64,000 bases of DNA from Siminovitchia sp047228825 (GCF_047228825.1 NZ_JBFEGN010000003.1:72141-136140); one strand, 5' to 3'. Positions 8,833 to 17,780 are shown, counted from the stretch's first letter. Translations and numbers: made by a program. Notes: a model not told the origin generated them from the letters alone.

Positions 8833-10725
8833 TTATGCCCTTTTTTGTTTTTTCGGCATCAGCGCCTTTATTTTCATGACAACATTCTCGGGTGTCATCC
8901 CGATTTCCTTCAGCAGCTCTTTGACGCTGCCATGCTCTATAAAGCGATCGGGGACGCCGAGCCTGTCAATGAAGGCATGGCGGTATCCGTGTTCACTGGC
9001 AAACTCAAGAACGGCACTGCCGAAGCCCCCCTGCAATACGGCCTCCTCAATCGTCAAGATCGGCATATTTCTCCGCAAAAGGCCGTGCAGGAGCTGATCA
9101 TCAAGCGGTTTGATAAAACGGGCGTTGACCACTTGGACGGAAATGCCCTGTTTTTCAAGCCTGCTTGCGGCTTCAAGCGCCATGGGGATCGTCGTGCCAA
9201 ATGTCAATATGGCAGCATCTGTCCCCTGCCTTAACACCTCCCACGAACCGATCGGGATTTGTTTCAGGTCCGAATCCATTGAAACACCGTAGCCATTTCC
9301 CCGCGGAAAACGCAGTGCGATCGGTCCGTCATCATATTTAATCGCCGTATTGACCATATGCTGGCCTTCATTTTCGTCTTTCGGCATCATGATCACCATA
9401 TTCGGCAAATGCCGCAAAAAAGCAATATCGAATACGCCCTGGTGAGTTTCTCCGTCTGCACCAACGAGACCGGCCCTGTCTATCCCGATAAAAACATTTA
9501 CATTTTGCCGGCAAATATCATGAAGTACTTGATCATACGCCCTTTGCAGAAAAGTGGAGTAGATCGCCAGGAAGGGCTTCATTTTTTGGGTAGCCAGACC
9601 GGCAGCCATTGTTGCGGCATGCTGCTCGGCAATTCCCACATCAAACATCCGGTCCGGAAATTCTTCGGCAAAACTTTCCAGCTTGGAGCCGACCGGCATG
9701 GCCGGGGTAATGGCGACAATACGCTCGTCGGTGCGGGCAAGTTTTCTGACCGTTTCACTGACCAATGAACTCCACGAAGGAGGGGCATTGACAGGTTTGA
9801 TAATATCTCCCGTTTCTATTTTATATTGGCCCGTTCCGTGCCAGGTTCCGATCCTGTCATGCTCTGCCGGTTCATACCCTTTTCCTTTTTTTGTGATGAC
9901 ATGCAATAAAACAGGACCTTTTGTTTTCTTTGCGTACGACAGGTTTTCAAATAACGAACCAAAGTCGTGGCCATCCACGGGGCCCAGATAGGTAAATCCG
10001 AGTTCTTCAAAAAAAACGCCGGAAACCAGCATATATTTGAGGCTGTCTTTTACTTTTTCCGCTGTCGCTGCCAATTTTCCGCCAACAGCCGGAATCTTTT
10101 TCAATAAGTAATCAAGCTCTTCCTTGACCCACTGATACTTTCCTGCCGTTCTGAGCCTTCCGAGCACGTTGTGCAATGCACCGACATTGGGCGCTATGGA
10201 CATCTCATTGTCATTAAGGACAACGATCATGTCCTTTTGCTCATGGCCGATATGGTTCAAGGCTTCAAGGGCCATGCCGCCGGTCAGTGCCCCGTCGCCA
10301 ATAACCGGGATCACAAAATGGTTTTCCTTTTTTACATCGCGGGCAATGACCATGCCCATCGCCGCGGACAATGACGTGGAACTGTGCCCGGTCTCCCAAA
10401 CGTCATGTTCACTTTCCGACATTTTGGGAAACCCGCATAACCCTTTATATTGGCGGAGGGTATCAAATTGGGACGCTCTCCCCGTTAAAATCTTGTGTAC
10501 GTATGACTGATGGCCGACATCCCAAATAATTTTATCTTTCGGGCTGTCAAAGCATTGATGAAGGGCAATGGTCAGCTCTACTACCCCCAAATTCGGACCG
10601 ATATGGCCTCCTGTCCTGGATAATGTTTCAATCAGGAAACGCCGGATTTCCGAGCTGAGTTCTTCCAGCTGCTGTATGTTAAGATCCTTTAAAAAAGAGG
10701 GGTTTTTAATTGACATGAGATCCAA
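8833..10725 (-). CDS. dxs: 1-deoxy-D-xylulose-5-phosphate synthase
   Basis: Thiamine-diphosphate enzyme that condenses pyruvate and glyceraldehyde 3-phosphate, the first step of the MEP isoprenoid pathway. Visible motifs are the N-terminal GGHIGPNLG, the ThDP/Mg motif GDGALTGGMALEALN, the transketolase pyrimidine-domain motif RMFDVGIAEQHA and DRAGLVGADG. About 630 residues. The start is uncertain: TTG at 10725 gives the family opening MDLMSIKNPSFL, while a GTG at 10734 directly abuts the oapA stop (TGAGTG); neither has a clear ribosome site, which suggests translational coupling to oapA. Confidence 0.96.
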   Translation of the reverse strand: MDLMSIKNPSFLKDLNIQQLEELSSEIRRFLIETLSRTGGHIGPNLGVVELTIALHQCFDSPKDKIIWDVGHQSYVHKILTGRASQFDTLRQYKGLCGFPKMSESEHDVWETGHSSTSLSAAMGMVIARDVKKENHFVIPVIGDGALTGGMALEALNHIGHEQKDMIVVLNDNEMSIAPNVGALHNVLGRLRTAGKYQWVKEELDYLLKKIPAVGGKLAATAEKVKDSLKYMLVSGVFFEELGFTYLGPVDGHDFGSLFENLSYAKKTKGPVLLHVITKKGKGYEPAEHDRIGTWHGTGQYKIETGDIIKPVNAPPSWSSLVSETVRKLARTDERIVAITPAMPVGSKLESFAEEFPDRMFDVGIAEQHAATMAAGLATQKMKPFLAIYSTFLQRAYDQVLHDICRQNVNVFIGIDRAGLVGADGETHQGVFDIAFLRHLPNMVIMMPKDENEGQHMVNTAIKYDDGPIALRFPRGNGYGVSMDSDLKQIPIGSWEVLRQGTDAAILTFGTTIPMALEAASRLEKQGISVQVVNARFIKPLDDQLLHGLLRRNMPILTIEEAVLQGGFGSAVLEFASEHGYRHAFIDRLGVPDRFIEHGSVKELLKEIGMTPENVVMKIKALMPKKQKRA

Positions 10726-10734
10726 ACGGATCAC

Positions 10735-11349
10735 TCACTTTCGTTTCTTGGATTTTTGCTTCGGCCTTTTTTTCTTTTTGTTTTTTATAATCGTGATATG
10801 GATTTTATCTTCCAGGAACTGCAATATTTTTCCTACATGAAAAATAATATCACGTGAGTATGTAATTGCAAAGGACTTGCCCAACGCCTTTCCTCCAACG
10901 GTCAAAGCGGCAATGAGACTCGTCAGGCCCACATTGATCGCATATTCGGCAGGTGATGCAGCCGGCAGGCGGACGGACTGGGCAATTTGAATGACGACAA
11001 GGGCGGACGCTGTTCCGCTTATGATTCCGGAAATATCGCCAATGACATCATTGCAAAAACTTGCCACCCTGTCCGCATTTCTTAATATCAAAATCGAATG
11101 CTTTGCCCCGTGAACCTTCCTTGCCGCCATTGAATGAAAGGGCGTTTCTATGGCAGCGGCCGCAGCAATCCCGATCATATCAAATAAAATTCCTATTAAT
11201 ACAATAATAAGAACAACAAGAAGGCCCAATGTCCAAGGTACTCCAATTAAAATGCCGTTTGAAGCAATTGAAAAAACAGCCGCTAACACAAAAGTGATAA
11301 CGGCAATGCTTATACTCCATTTTATAGAATTTTTAATCAAATCATTCAT
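10735..11349 (-). CDS. oapA: OLE-associated protein A, membrane partner of OLE RNA
   Basis: 204-residue integral membrane protein. Hydrophobic segments lie at about 12-32, 37-62 and 95-115 with a weaker one near 135-155, and the C-terminus is an extremely basic tail rich in KKKKRPKQ repeats, suited to RNA or phosphate contacts. The central AAAAAIETPFHSMAARKVHG resembles the N-terminal region of CNNM/CorB-type (DUF21) membrane proteins. Its position between the long structured RNA at 11405-11991 and dxs matches the known OLE RNA-oapA arrangement. In other species OapA brings OLE RNA to the membrane and the complex affects tolerance to short alcohols, cold and magnesium. Assignment rests on context and topology. 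Confidence 0.85.
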   Translation of the reverse strand: MNDLIKNSIKWSISIAVITFVLAAVFSIASNGILIGVPWTLGLLVVLIIVLIGILFDMIGIAAAAAIETPFHSMAARKVHGAKHSILILRNADRVASFCNDVIGDISGIISGTASALVVIQIAQSVRLPAASPAEYAINVGLTSLIAALTVGGKALGKSFAITYSRDIIFHVGKILQFLEDKIHITIIKNKKKKRPKQKSKKRK

Positions 11350-11404
11350 AATCAGTTTTCATTCACCGTTTATCAGAATTAAGGCCGGATGGCCATCATA
11401 AGAG

Positions 11405-11991
11405 TAAAAATTACGGCTTAGGTCCAGTAGGTTTTCCCAAGCGGGTACCGCATGTCGCCATGGCGGCGGTTTCCCTTTAAACCCGCTTTGGCAGTGTCGC
11501 CATCTGCCAGACTGGATTGCCACTCAGTCCGCACTATAATCCTCTTATCATGTCCTTGGGAACAGTCTAGGAGATTTCCTCAACAACCTTTAACCAAGTT
11601 CTTAGCCTCTTTTGCAAAGCTGATTTCATATGGACGAAAAGAAACGGGACGATGGCCAACCGTTCCGTTTTCTTATAACCATAATCCCCTCAAGCTTCAC
11701 GCAAGGCAGGCTACGCTGCTAGTGATGCCCCACATCACGTCGCAGGTCTATACTCCGCGTTCGTTCATATGCGCTTGTTAAGCCGGACGAACATGGCGAA
11801 GCCTCCGCGGTAAAGGGTCTACGCCCACATGCCTTTGTGGATCGCCCTTAAACCTTTACTCCCAGCTCCGACCCAAGGCTGGGCTCCTCAAGCCGGAACA
11901 AGGAACTTCATCGATGTGCCCTTTAGTGAATTTTTAGGCTCACCTTCAGAACCGGTAGGCTGACTAGAATACTGCACCATCCGATAATCTG
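11405..11991 (-). ncRNA. ole: OLE RNA (ornate, large, extremophilic RNA)
   Basis: About 590 nt without a plausible coding frame, transcribed on the same strand as its neighbours and rich in short complementary segments (for example CCACAAAGGCATGTGG and AACGGAACGGTT paired with a later CCGTTTC). It lies between ispA and a basic-tailed membrane protein followed by dxs, exactly the context known for OLE RNA, and the length fits the ~600-nt class. A strong promoter sets the 5' end near 11991. The 3' end is less certain: sequence that looks structured runs to about 11415, with the oapA start at 11349. OLE RNA forms a membrane ribonucleoprotein with OapA and other proteins; its molecular function is unresolved. 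Confidence 0.85.
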
Positions 11992-11997
11992 CAAAAA

Positions 11998-12026
11998 ATT
12001 ATAACATAATCGCCTTGCCATATCAA
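11998..12026 (-). promoter_or_regulatory. Sigma-A promoter of OLE RNA
   Basis: The minus strand has -35 TTGATA (12026-12021), exactly 17 bp, then a perfect -10 TATAAT (12003-11998). It starts 17 bp after the ispA stop codon and predicts a transcript beginning near 11991. It would drive OLE RNA and probably oapA-dxs-yqxC. Confidence 0.82.
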
Positions 12027-12042
12027 ATGATACAAAATTTTC

Positions 12043-12927
12043 CTAAAAAGTGCGGACCGCGATCAGGTCGGTGATTTGCTCCAGCAAACCGGTCGACAGC
12101 TTCGTCTCCCTTAACGCGGATTTTGCTTCGTCGATGTGGTACTCAAGCTGCTTTTTGGCTCCCTCCATCGAAAGTAAAGCAGGATACGTACTTTTATGTT
12201 TGCCCGTATCGCTTCCCACCGGTTTCCCCAGTAAATCTTCATCGCCTTCAACATCCAAAATGTCATCACTGATTTGAAACCCTAGGCCAAGATGATAGGA
12301 AAACTTTTGGAATGATCTGATTTGATCTTCCCGGGCTCCGCCGATTTGAGCTCCGGCCAAAATGGCGAACGATAATAATTTGCCTGTTTTACGATGGTGA
12401 ATATGCTCAAGTTCATTGATTGCAAGAGCTTGATTTTCCCCTTCGAGATCGGCCACTTGGCCGCCTACCATCCCTTCGGGGCCGGCACATTGGGCCAATA
12501 GGCGAATCATATGGATGCGCGTGGCCGGATCTAACGAAGAATCAGCGGCGATCAGCTCAAAACCGTATGTCAGCAAACCGTCTCCGGCCAAAATGGCCAT
12601 CGCTTCTCCATACACCTTATGGTTGGTGGGCAGCCCCCTTCTTAAATCATCGTTATCCATGCTCGGAAGGTCGTCATGGATCAAAGAATATGTATGGACC
12701 ATTTCCAATGCCAGGGCGACGGGAAGTCCCAGCATCGGGTTTTTGCCGCATGACTCGATGACGGCGAATAATAAAAGCGGCCTGATCCTTTTTCCCCCGG
12801 CTTTTAAAGAATAGGCCATTGCTTCCTTCAGTTTGGGAGGAGCCTCAAGTTCCGATATTTTTTTTAGCAATTGTTCATTCAATATTTGCTTGTACTTATC
12901 CATAAATTGGTTCAACTCAATGGTCAA
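12043..12927 (-). CDS. ispA: Farnesyl diphosphate synthase (polyprenyl synthetase)
   Basis: Condenses isopentenyl diphosphate with DMAPP/GPP to give farnesyl diphosphate. 294 residues with both aspartate-rich motifs: the first, HDDLPSMDNDDLRRG, has the two-residue insertion typical of bacterial FPP synthases, and the second is DDILDVEGDEDLLGK. GGKRIRP binds substrate phosphate. The start is a TTG at 12927 that overlaps the xseB stop codon, with GGAGGAGC upstream, so it is translationally coupled to xseB. No terminator is seen between it and the OLE promoter, so some read-through into OLE is possible. Confidence 0.95.
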   Translation of the reverse strand: MTIELNQFMDKYKQILNEQLLKKISELEAPPKLKEAMAYSLKAGGKRIRPLLLFAVIESCGKNPMLGLPVALALEMVHTYSLIHDDLPSMDNDDLRRGLPTNHKVYGEAMAILAGDGLLTYGFELIAADSSLDPATRIHMIRLLAQCAGPEGMVGGQVADLEGENQALAINELEHIHHRKTGKLLSFAILAGAQIGGAREDQIRSFQKFSYHLGLGFQISDDILDVEGDEDLLGKPVGSDTGKHKSTYPALLSMEGAKKQLEYHIDEAKSALRETKLSTGLLEQITDLIAVRTF

Positions 12928-13154
12928 TCTTGCTCCTCCTCATGAATGTGAAAATCTTTTTCTCCTTCTTCGGTCAATACTTTCGTCAATTTTTCTTCCG
13001 CAAACTTTAACTTGTCATGGCAAATCTTGGATAAGGCCATTCCTTTTTGGTACATCTCAAGCGCCTCTTCAAGTGGAATATCCCCTTCCTCCAACCGTCC
13101 GATAATGGTTTCAAGTTCTTCAAGCGCTTGTTCAAACGTCAGTTTCTCACTCAT
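12924..13154 (-). CDS. xseB: Exodeoxyribonuclease VII small subunit
   Basis: 76-residue helical protein with the family signature FEQALEELETIIGRLEEGDIPLEEALEMY (positions about 7-35, shown in part) followed by a second helix. It pairs with XseA to form the single-strand-specific exonuclease VII. Its ATG overlaps the xseA stop by four bases and its own stop overlaps the ispA start, giving a tightly coupled xseA-xseB-ispA unit. Confidence 0.95.
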   Translation of the reverse strand: MSEKLTFEQALEELETIIGRLEEGDIPLEEALEMYQKGMALSKICHDKLKFAEEKLTKVLTEEGEKDFHIHEEEQD

Positions 13155-14503
13155 TTTTCCGCCCCCTTTTCCTTATCGTTTATCGTACAGAACAATTTTC
13201 CATCCACAAGCTGGAGTGCCAAATGGTCTCCTTTTTCCGATTGGTGAATGCTTTTTAGCAGCTTCCCTTCTTCTGTATAAGCGATATTAAACCCTCTTCT
13301 CAGGATATTTAACGGGTTTAGTGCTTCCAATGTGGCAACTTTCCCGGAAAATTCACCGGTTTTTGACTTGAATACGGTCCTTGATTCCTGCATGAGCCTG
13401 CGCTCGGCCCTTAAAACCCTGTCTCTTCCGGACTTCACAATGGAAAGCGGATGGTATCTCGCAAGCTGGTTGCTCAAATCTTCATAACGATGCTGTTTTC
13501 TGAAGAGAATATGCTTTTGGGCATGTTGAAGCCGTTCCGCCAGCCGGTCCAAATGGAGCCATTTTTGTTGATAGATGTTTCCGGGATTTCTGAACAAATA
13601 AGATTGTTCCAAATAATTCAGCTTGTTTTTCGCCGTTTTGACAATTGCCGCCATGCTTTGATAAAGTCTTGTATTCCGCTGCATGAACTGATCCAGCAAA
13701 TCTTTCATGTGGGGGACGGCCATTTCTGCGGCAGCCGTCGGCGTTGCCGCCCTTAAGTCAGCCGCAAAATCGGCTATTGTAAAGTCAGTCTCGTGCCCTA
13801 CCGCCGAAATAACAGGTATTTGCGAAGCAACAATGGCCCTTGCCACGATCTCTTCATTAAAAGCCCATAGCTCTTCAATGGAGCCCCCGCCCCGGCCGAC
13901 AATAAGAACATCTGCCACATTTTCGCCGTTTGCCTTTTGAATGGCGGCGGCTATGGAATTCGCAGCATTTTTTCCTTGAACAAGCGCCGGAATGACAATG
14001 ATTTGTCCAATGGGATAACGGCGTTTAAGCGTCGTGATGATGTCTCTTATTGCTGCTCCTGTAGGAGAAGTAATGACCCCGATCTTTTCGGGAAAAGCGG
14101 GAATCGGTTTCTTCCTCCCCTCATCAAACAATCCTTCTGTTTCAAGCTTTTCTTTTAATTGTTCATAGGCAAGGTAAAGTTCCCCGATTCCGTCCGGCCG
14201 CATTTCGGCCACATACATTTGGTACTGGCCGTTCATTTCGTAGACGGTGACATTTCCTTTGACGAGAACGTGCATGCCATTTTCCGGAGTAAACTTTAAA
14301 CCGGAAGCCGCTCTTGAAAACATGACGGCCTTGATGCGGGCATGCTCATCTTTTAGCGTAAAATACATATGGCCGCTTGAATGTCTTTTAAAATTGGATA
14401 TCTCTCCTTTAACGAGAACGTCCGTAAGATGCGGATCGGCATCGAATTTGCGCTTTATATATTTGGTTAAAGCTCTGATCGTTAAATACGTTGGTTTTTC
14501 CAT
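13151..14503 (-). CDS. xseA: Exodeoxyribonuclease VII large subunit
   Basis: 450-residue catalytic subunit of exonuclease VII, which degrades single-stranded DNA from both ends in repair. The N-terminal OB fold (about 1-100) carries ALTKYIKRKFDADPHL and GEISNFKRHSSGHMYF. The nuclease domain has GVITSPTGAAIRDI, VGRGGGSIEELWAFN and SAVGHETDFTIADF, all highly conserved. A coiled-coil segment and a C-terminal region with LRRGFNIAY follow. The start at 14503 has AGGGGTAG upstream. The gene begins after the folD terminator and so heads its own unit. Confidence 0.96.
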   Translation of the reverse strand: MEKPTYLTIRALTKYIKRKFDADPHLTDVLVKGEISNFKRHSSGHMYFTLKDEHARIKAVMFSRAASGLKFTPENGMHVLVKGNVTVYEMNGQYQMYVAEMRPDGIGELYLAYEQLKEKLETEGLFDEGRKKPIPAFPEKIGVITSPTGAAIRDIITTLKRRYPIGQIIVIPALVQGKNAANSIAAAIQKANGENVADVLIVGRGGGSIEELWAFNEEIVARAIVASQIPVISAVGHETDFTIADFAADLRAATPTAAAEMAVPHMKDLLDQFMQRNTRLYQSMAAIVKTAKNKLNYLEQSYLFRNPGNIYQQKWLHLDRLAERLQHAQKHILFRKQHRYEDLSNQLARYHPLSIVKSGRDRVLRAERRLMQESRTVFKSKTGEFSGKVATLEALNPLNILRRGFNIAYTEEGKLLKSIHQSEKGDHLALQLVDGKLFCTINDKEKGAEK

Positions 14504-14522
14504 TTTTCTACCCCTATTTCAG

Positions 14523-14558
14523 CAAAAAAGCTGCCCTGATGAATGATGACAGCTTTTC
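14523..14558 (-). terminator. Terminator of folD
   Basis: The minus strand has AAAAGCTGTC and GGCAGCTTTTTTG forming a stem that ends in six T residues, 16 bp after folD. Confidence 0.8.
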
Positions 14559-14574
14559 GTTCGATCGCATATAT

Positions 14575-15456
14575 TCATTTTACTACGTCTTTATTTTGAT
14601 TGCGATGATTTAAGGTCTTTTTTGCTGATTTAACGGTATTGTACAGCAGCATGGTAATCGTCATCGGCCCGACACCCCCTGGTACGGGTGTAATGAACGC
14701 AGCTTTTTCTTTTACATCGTCAAAGTCGACATCTCCGCACAGTTTCCCGTTCTCATCCCTGTTGATGCCGACATCGATGACGACGGCTCCTTCTTTGACA
14801 TAATCCGCCGTAATCATTTTCGGCTTCCCGACTGCGGCCACAAGAATATCTGCCTGATTTGTCAATGATTTCATGTCCGAAGTTTTCGAATGGCAATAAG
14901 TGACGGTTGCGTTTTCCCGGAGCAGCAGCTGTCCCATCGGCTTTCCGACAATGTTGCTCCGGCCGATAATGACAGCATGTTTGCCTTCCGGATCAATTCC
15001 TGTGTATTTCAACATTTCCATGACTCCAAACGGCGTGCAAGGCAAAAAGGTGTCCTGGCCGGTCATCATCCTGCCAATGTTTACGGGGTGAAAACCATCG
15101 ACGTCTTTTTTCGGTGCGATTGTTTGGATCACCTTTATTTCCGAAATATGAGAAGGAAGCGGCAGTTGCACCAAAATGCCGTGAATGTCATCGTTATCGT
15201 TCAGCTTTTTGATTTCAGCCAGCAGTTTTTCCTCCGAAGTATCAAAAGGCATTTCCATTAATATCGATTCCATGCCAATTTCCCGGCAGCTTTTTTGTTT
15301 TGATTTGACATACGTTTTGGATGCAGGGTTATCCCCCACTAAAATGACTGCCAACCCCGGCTTTACACCCTTATCGATAAGAGCCGCCACTTCCTTTTGC
15401 AATTTTCCCCTTATTTCCAGCGATATGTCTTTTCCATTAATCTCTTTTCCTGTCAT
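14575..15456 (-). CDS. folD: Methylenetetrahydrofolate dehydrogenase/cyclohydrolase
   Basis: Bifunctional NADP-dependent enzyme linking 5,10-methylene- and 10-formyl-tetrahydrofolate. 293 residues, with the catalytic Lys in SKTYVKSKQKSC, the substrate loop GILVQLPLP, the Rossmann motif VIGRSNIVGKP and the C-terminal TPVPGGVGPMT. Its ATG overlaps the nusB stop codon (ATGA) with GGAGGAATTG upstream, so the two are coupled. It supplies one-carbon units together with the gcv genes and yqgN elsewhere in the window. Confidence 0.97.
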   Translation of the reverse strand: MTGKEINGKDISLEIRGKLQKEVAALIDKGVKPGLAVILVGDNPASKTYVKSKQKSCREIGMESILMEMPFDTSEEKLLAEIKKLNDNDDIHGILVQLPLPSHISEIKVIQTIAPKKDVDGFHPVNIGRMMTGQDTFLPCTPFGVMEMLKYTGIDPEGKHAVIIGRSNIVGKPMGQLLLRENATVTYCHSKTSDMKSLTNQADILVAAVGKPKMITADYVKEGAVVIDVGINRDENGKLCGDVDFDDVKEKAAFITPVPGGVGPMTITMLLYNTVKSAKKTLNHRNQNKDVVK

Positions 15457-15857
15457 TTCAATTCCTCCCGCCCTGATTTCTCTCCTTTTATTTTTGATAA
15501 AATCCCATTGATAAATGGACCCGATTTATCATCCCCAAATGTTTTCGCCACTTCTATGGCCTCATTAATCGCCACATTTGGCGGGACATCCGAGTACTTC
15601 AGTTCGTACGTCCCAATCCTGAGAATGTTTAAATCAACTTTTGCCAGCCGGTCAATCGACCAGCGTTCCAGGTGCTTGCTGATCTCTTGATCAATTTCCT
15701 CCCTGTTTTTGACAGTACCAAACAGAAGGTCCTCCAAAAAGGAATCAGTCGGCTGTTCGCCGAGAACATGATGCAATGCTTCATGTGCATCGGCACCGCT
15801 CATATCGATTTGAAAGAGTGCCTGTAGCGCCTTTTCACGCGCCGATCTTCTTTTCAT
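15453..15857 (-). CDS. nusB: Transcription antitermination factor NusB
   Basis: All-helical RNA-binding protein that works with NusE/S10 in rRNA antitermination. 134 residues with the family opening MKRRSAREKALQALFQ, then DRLAKVDLNILRIGTYEL and the C-terminal NEAIEVAKTFGDDKSGPFINGIL region (given in part). I placed the start at the ATG at 15857, which fits B. subtilis NusB, rather than the TTG 24 bp upstream. AAGGAG lies 12 bases before it, slightly long. Confidence 0.95.
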   Translation of the reverse strand: MKRRSAREKALQALFQIDMSGADAHEALHHVLGEQPTDSFLEDLLFGTVKNREEIDQEISKHLERWSIDRLAKVDLNILRIGTYELKYSDVPPNVAINEAIEVAKTFGDDKSGPFINGILSKIKGEKSGREELK

Positions 15858-15950
15858 CTTTTTATAAAACTCCTTTGTCAACTTATGGCTATATTTTTGT
15901 ATTTATTTTACCACAACATGCAAAAATCAAGCCGGATTCGGCCACAATGC

Positions 15951-15980
15951 AAAAAGCCAAAGGGATTTCACCTCTGGCTC
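15951..15980 (-). terminator. Terminator of accB-accC-yqhY
   Basis: The minus strand has AGCCAGAGG-TGAAAT-CCCTTTGGCT followed by TTTT, starting right at the yqhY stop codon. Confidence 0.82.
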
Positions 15981-16397
15981 TTATTGATTTTCATATTCCT
16001 GGTCCTGCCCTTGTTTGGGGCTGTCAAACGTTACTCCCACAATATGGATGTTAACTTCTTCGACTTCAAGGGCGGTCATGTTCAAAAGGGCCTGCCTGAT
16101 GTTATCTTGAACTTTTTGGGCTACTGTCGGGATGGAGACGCCAAATTTCATCAGGCAATACACATCGACCTTTATGCCATCTTCCGCCAGTTCGACACGG
16201 ATGCCTTTTCCGTGGTTTTTCTTGCCGAGCCTTTCAACGACACCCGTCGCAAAGTTGCCGCGCATTTGGGCGACCCCGTCCACTTCGGAAGCTGCGATTC
16301 CGGCAATGACTTCTATTACCTCGGGGGCGATTTCAATTTTGCCGTGAGCCTGACCGTCGTCTTGTGTCATTTCCAACATGTTCAAGTTTTCTTCCAT
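15981..16397 (-). CDS. yqhY: Asp23/Gls24 envelope stress protein YqhY
   Basis: 138 residues of the Asp23/Gls24 family, recognised by GKIEIAPEVIEVIAGIAA, the VDGVAQM segment and the C-terminal EVNIHIVGV strand. In B. subtilis YqhY is encoded with accB-accC and its loss disturbs acetyl-CoA carboxylase activity, so a role in controlling lipid synthesis is likely but not shown here. The ATG at 16397 lies six bases after GGAGGTG. It follows accC by 14 bp and ends the unit. Confidence 0.9.
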   Translation of the reverse strand: MEENLNMLEMTQDDGQAHGKIEIAPEVIEVIAGIAASEVDGVAQMRGNFATGVVERLGKKNHGKGIRVELAEDGIKVDVYCLMKFGVSIPTVAQKVQDNIRQALLNMTALEVEEVNIHIVGVTFDSPKQGQDQEYENQ

Positions 16398-16411
16398 TTG
16401 TAACACCTCCG

Positions 16412-17773
16412 TTATTTTTCATTCATGATCGGATGCAGTTCGAGAAACTTTGTATTGAAATCTCCGTTCACAAAAGTTTCATGTTCCAACAGCTTTAAAT
16501 GGAACGGAATAGTTGTATGAACACCTTCTATAATAAATTCTTCCAGCGCTCTTTTCATCCTTGCAATGGCTTCTTCCCGGGTAGATCCGTAAGAGATCAA
16601 CTTCGCAATCATGGAATCATAATAAGGCGGGATCGTATAGCCCGGGTATACCCCGGAATCCACCCGGATGCCCATGCCGCCCGGAGGCAAGTACATTTCA
16701 ATTTTGCCTGCTGAAGGCATGAAATTTTTTTCCGGATTTTCCGCGTTAATTCGGCACTCAATCGACCAGCCCTTCATTTCTACTTCCTCCTGGGCAAGTG
16801 ACAACTCCTGGTTGGCGGCCACCCTGATCTGCTCCTTGATCAAATCAACGCCCGTTACCATTTCCGTGACAGGATGCTCCACCTGGATTCTCGTATTCAT
16901 TTCCATAAAGTAAAATTTATTTTCTCTATGGTCAAAAATAAACTCCACTGTTCCGGCACCGGAATAGTTAACCGCTTTTGCAGCATTGATGGCGGCCTGC
17001 CCCATCTGTTCTCTTATTTCCTGATTGAGTGCAGGGGAGGGCGTTTCTTCGACCAGTTTTTGCAGCCTGCGCTGGATCGTACAATCCCTTTCCCCCAAAT
17101 GAATGACATTTCCATGATTATCAGCCAGGATTTGGATTTCAACATGCCGGAAATCGGTAATATATTTTTCAATATACACTCCCGGGTTTCCGAAAGCGGT
17201 TAATGCCTCGCGCTGGGTAATTTCCATTCCCTTGATCAGCTCTTCTTCATTTTTCGCGGGCCTGATACCCTTTCCGCCTCCCCCGGCTGTTGCTTTGATG
17301 ATGACCGGATAACCAATTTTCCCGGCAATTTTGATGGCTTCTTCCGTGCTTTCGACGATCCCGTCAGATCCCGGTACGATGGGCACCCCCGCTTCTTTCA
17401 TTGTCGTGCGGGCAACGTCTTTTGTTCCCATTTTTGAAATAGCCTCGGGGCTTGGGCCAATAAAAATAATGTTGCATTCACGGCATAGTTCGGCGAAGTC
17501 CGCATTTTCCGCCAGGAATCCGTAACCGGGATGAATGGCGTCGCATCCGGTAAGTTTGGCAATGCTTACGACATTGGCCGAATTCAAATAGCTGTCTTTT
17601 GATGCCCGCGGACCGATGCAGTATGCTTCATCCGCCAGTTGGACATGCAATGCCTCCTTATCCGCTTCGGAATAGACTGCGACAGTTTCTATATTCATTT
17701 CCATGCAGGCCCGAATGATCCGTACAGCAATTTCTCCCCTGTTGGCAATTAACACTTTTTTGATCAATTTCAT
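16412..17773 (-). CDS. accC: Biotin carboxylase, acetyl-CoA carboxylase subunit
   Basis: Carboxylates biotin on AccB using ATP and bicarbonate, the first half of malonyl-CoA synthesis. 453 residues: N-terminal domain (KVLIANRGEIAVRIIRAC), ATP-grasp domain with the glycine loop ATAGGGGKGIR, HLGERDCTIQRR, catalytic EMNTRIQVEHPVTE, and the C-terminal barrel. The ATG at 17773 follows TAAGGAG. It is eight bases downstream of accB and is co-transcribed with it. Confidence 0.97.
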   Translation of the reverse strand: MKLIKKVLIANRGEIAVRIIRACMEMNIETVAVYSEADKEALHVQLADEAYCIGPRASKDSYLNSANVVSIAKLTGCDAIHPGYGFLAENADFAELCRECNIIFIGPSPEAISKMGTKDVARTTMKEAGVPIVPGSDGIVESTEEAIKIAGKIGYPVIIKATAGGGGKGIRPAKNEEELIKGMEITQREALTAFGNPGVYIEKYITDFRHVEIQILADNHGNVIHLGERDCTIQRRLQKLVEETPSPALNQEIREQMGQAAINAAKAVNYSGAGTVEFIFDHRENKFYFMEMNTRIQVEHPVTEMVTGVDLIKEQIRVAANQELSLAQEEVEMKGWSIECRINAENPEKNFMPSAGKIEMYLPPGGMGIRVDSGVYPGYTIPPYYDSMIAKLISYGSTREEAIARMKRALEEFIIEGVHTTIPFHLKLLEHETFVNGDFNTKFLELHPIMNEK

Positions 17774-17780
17774 TCGCTCC

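Noticed and set aside
11405..11991. Group II intron or rRNA-like fragment in the ispA-oapA gap
   Set aside because: No domain V signature, no reverse transcriptase and no rRNA signatures; context and length fit OLE RNA much better.
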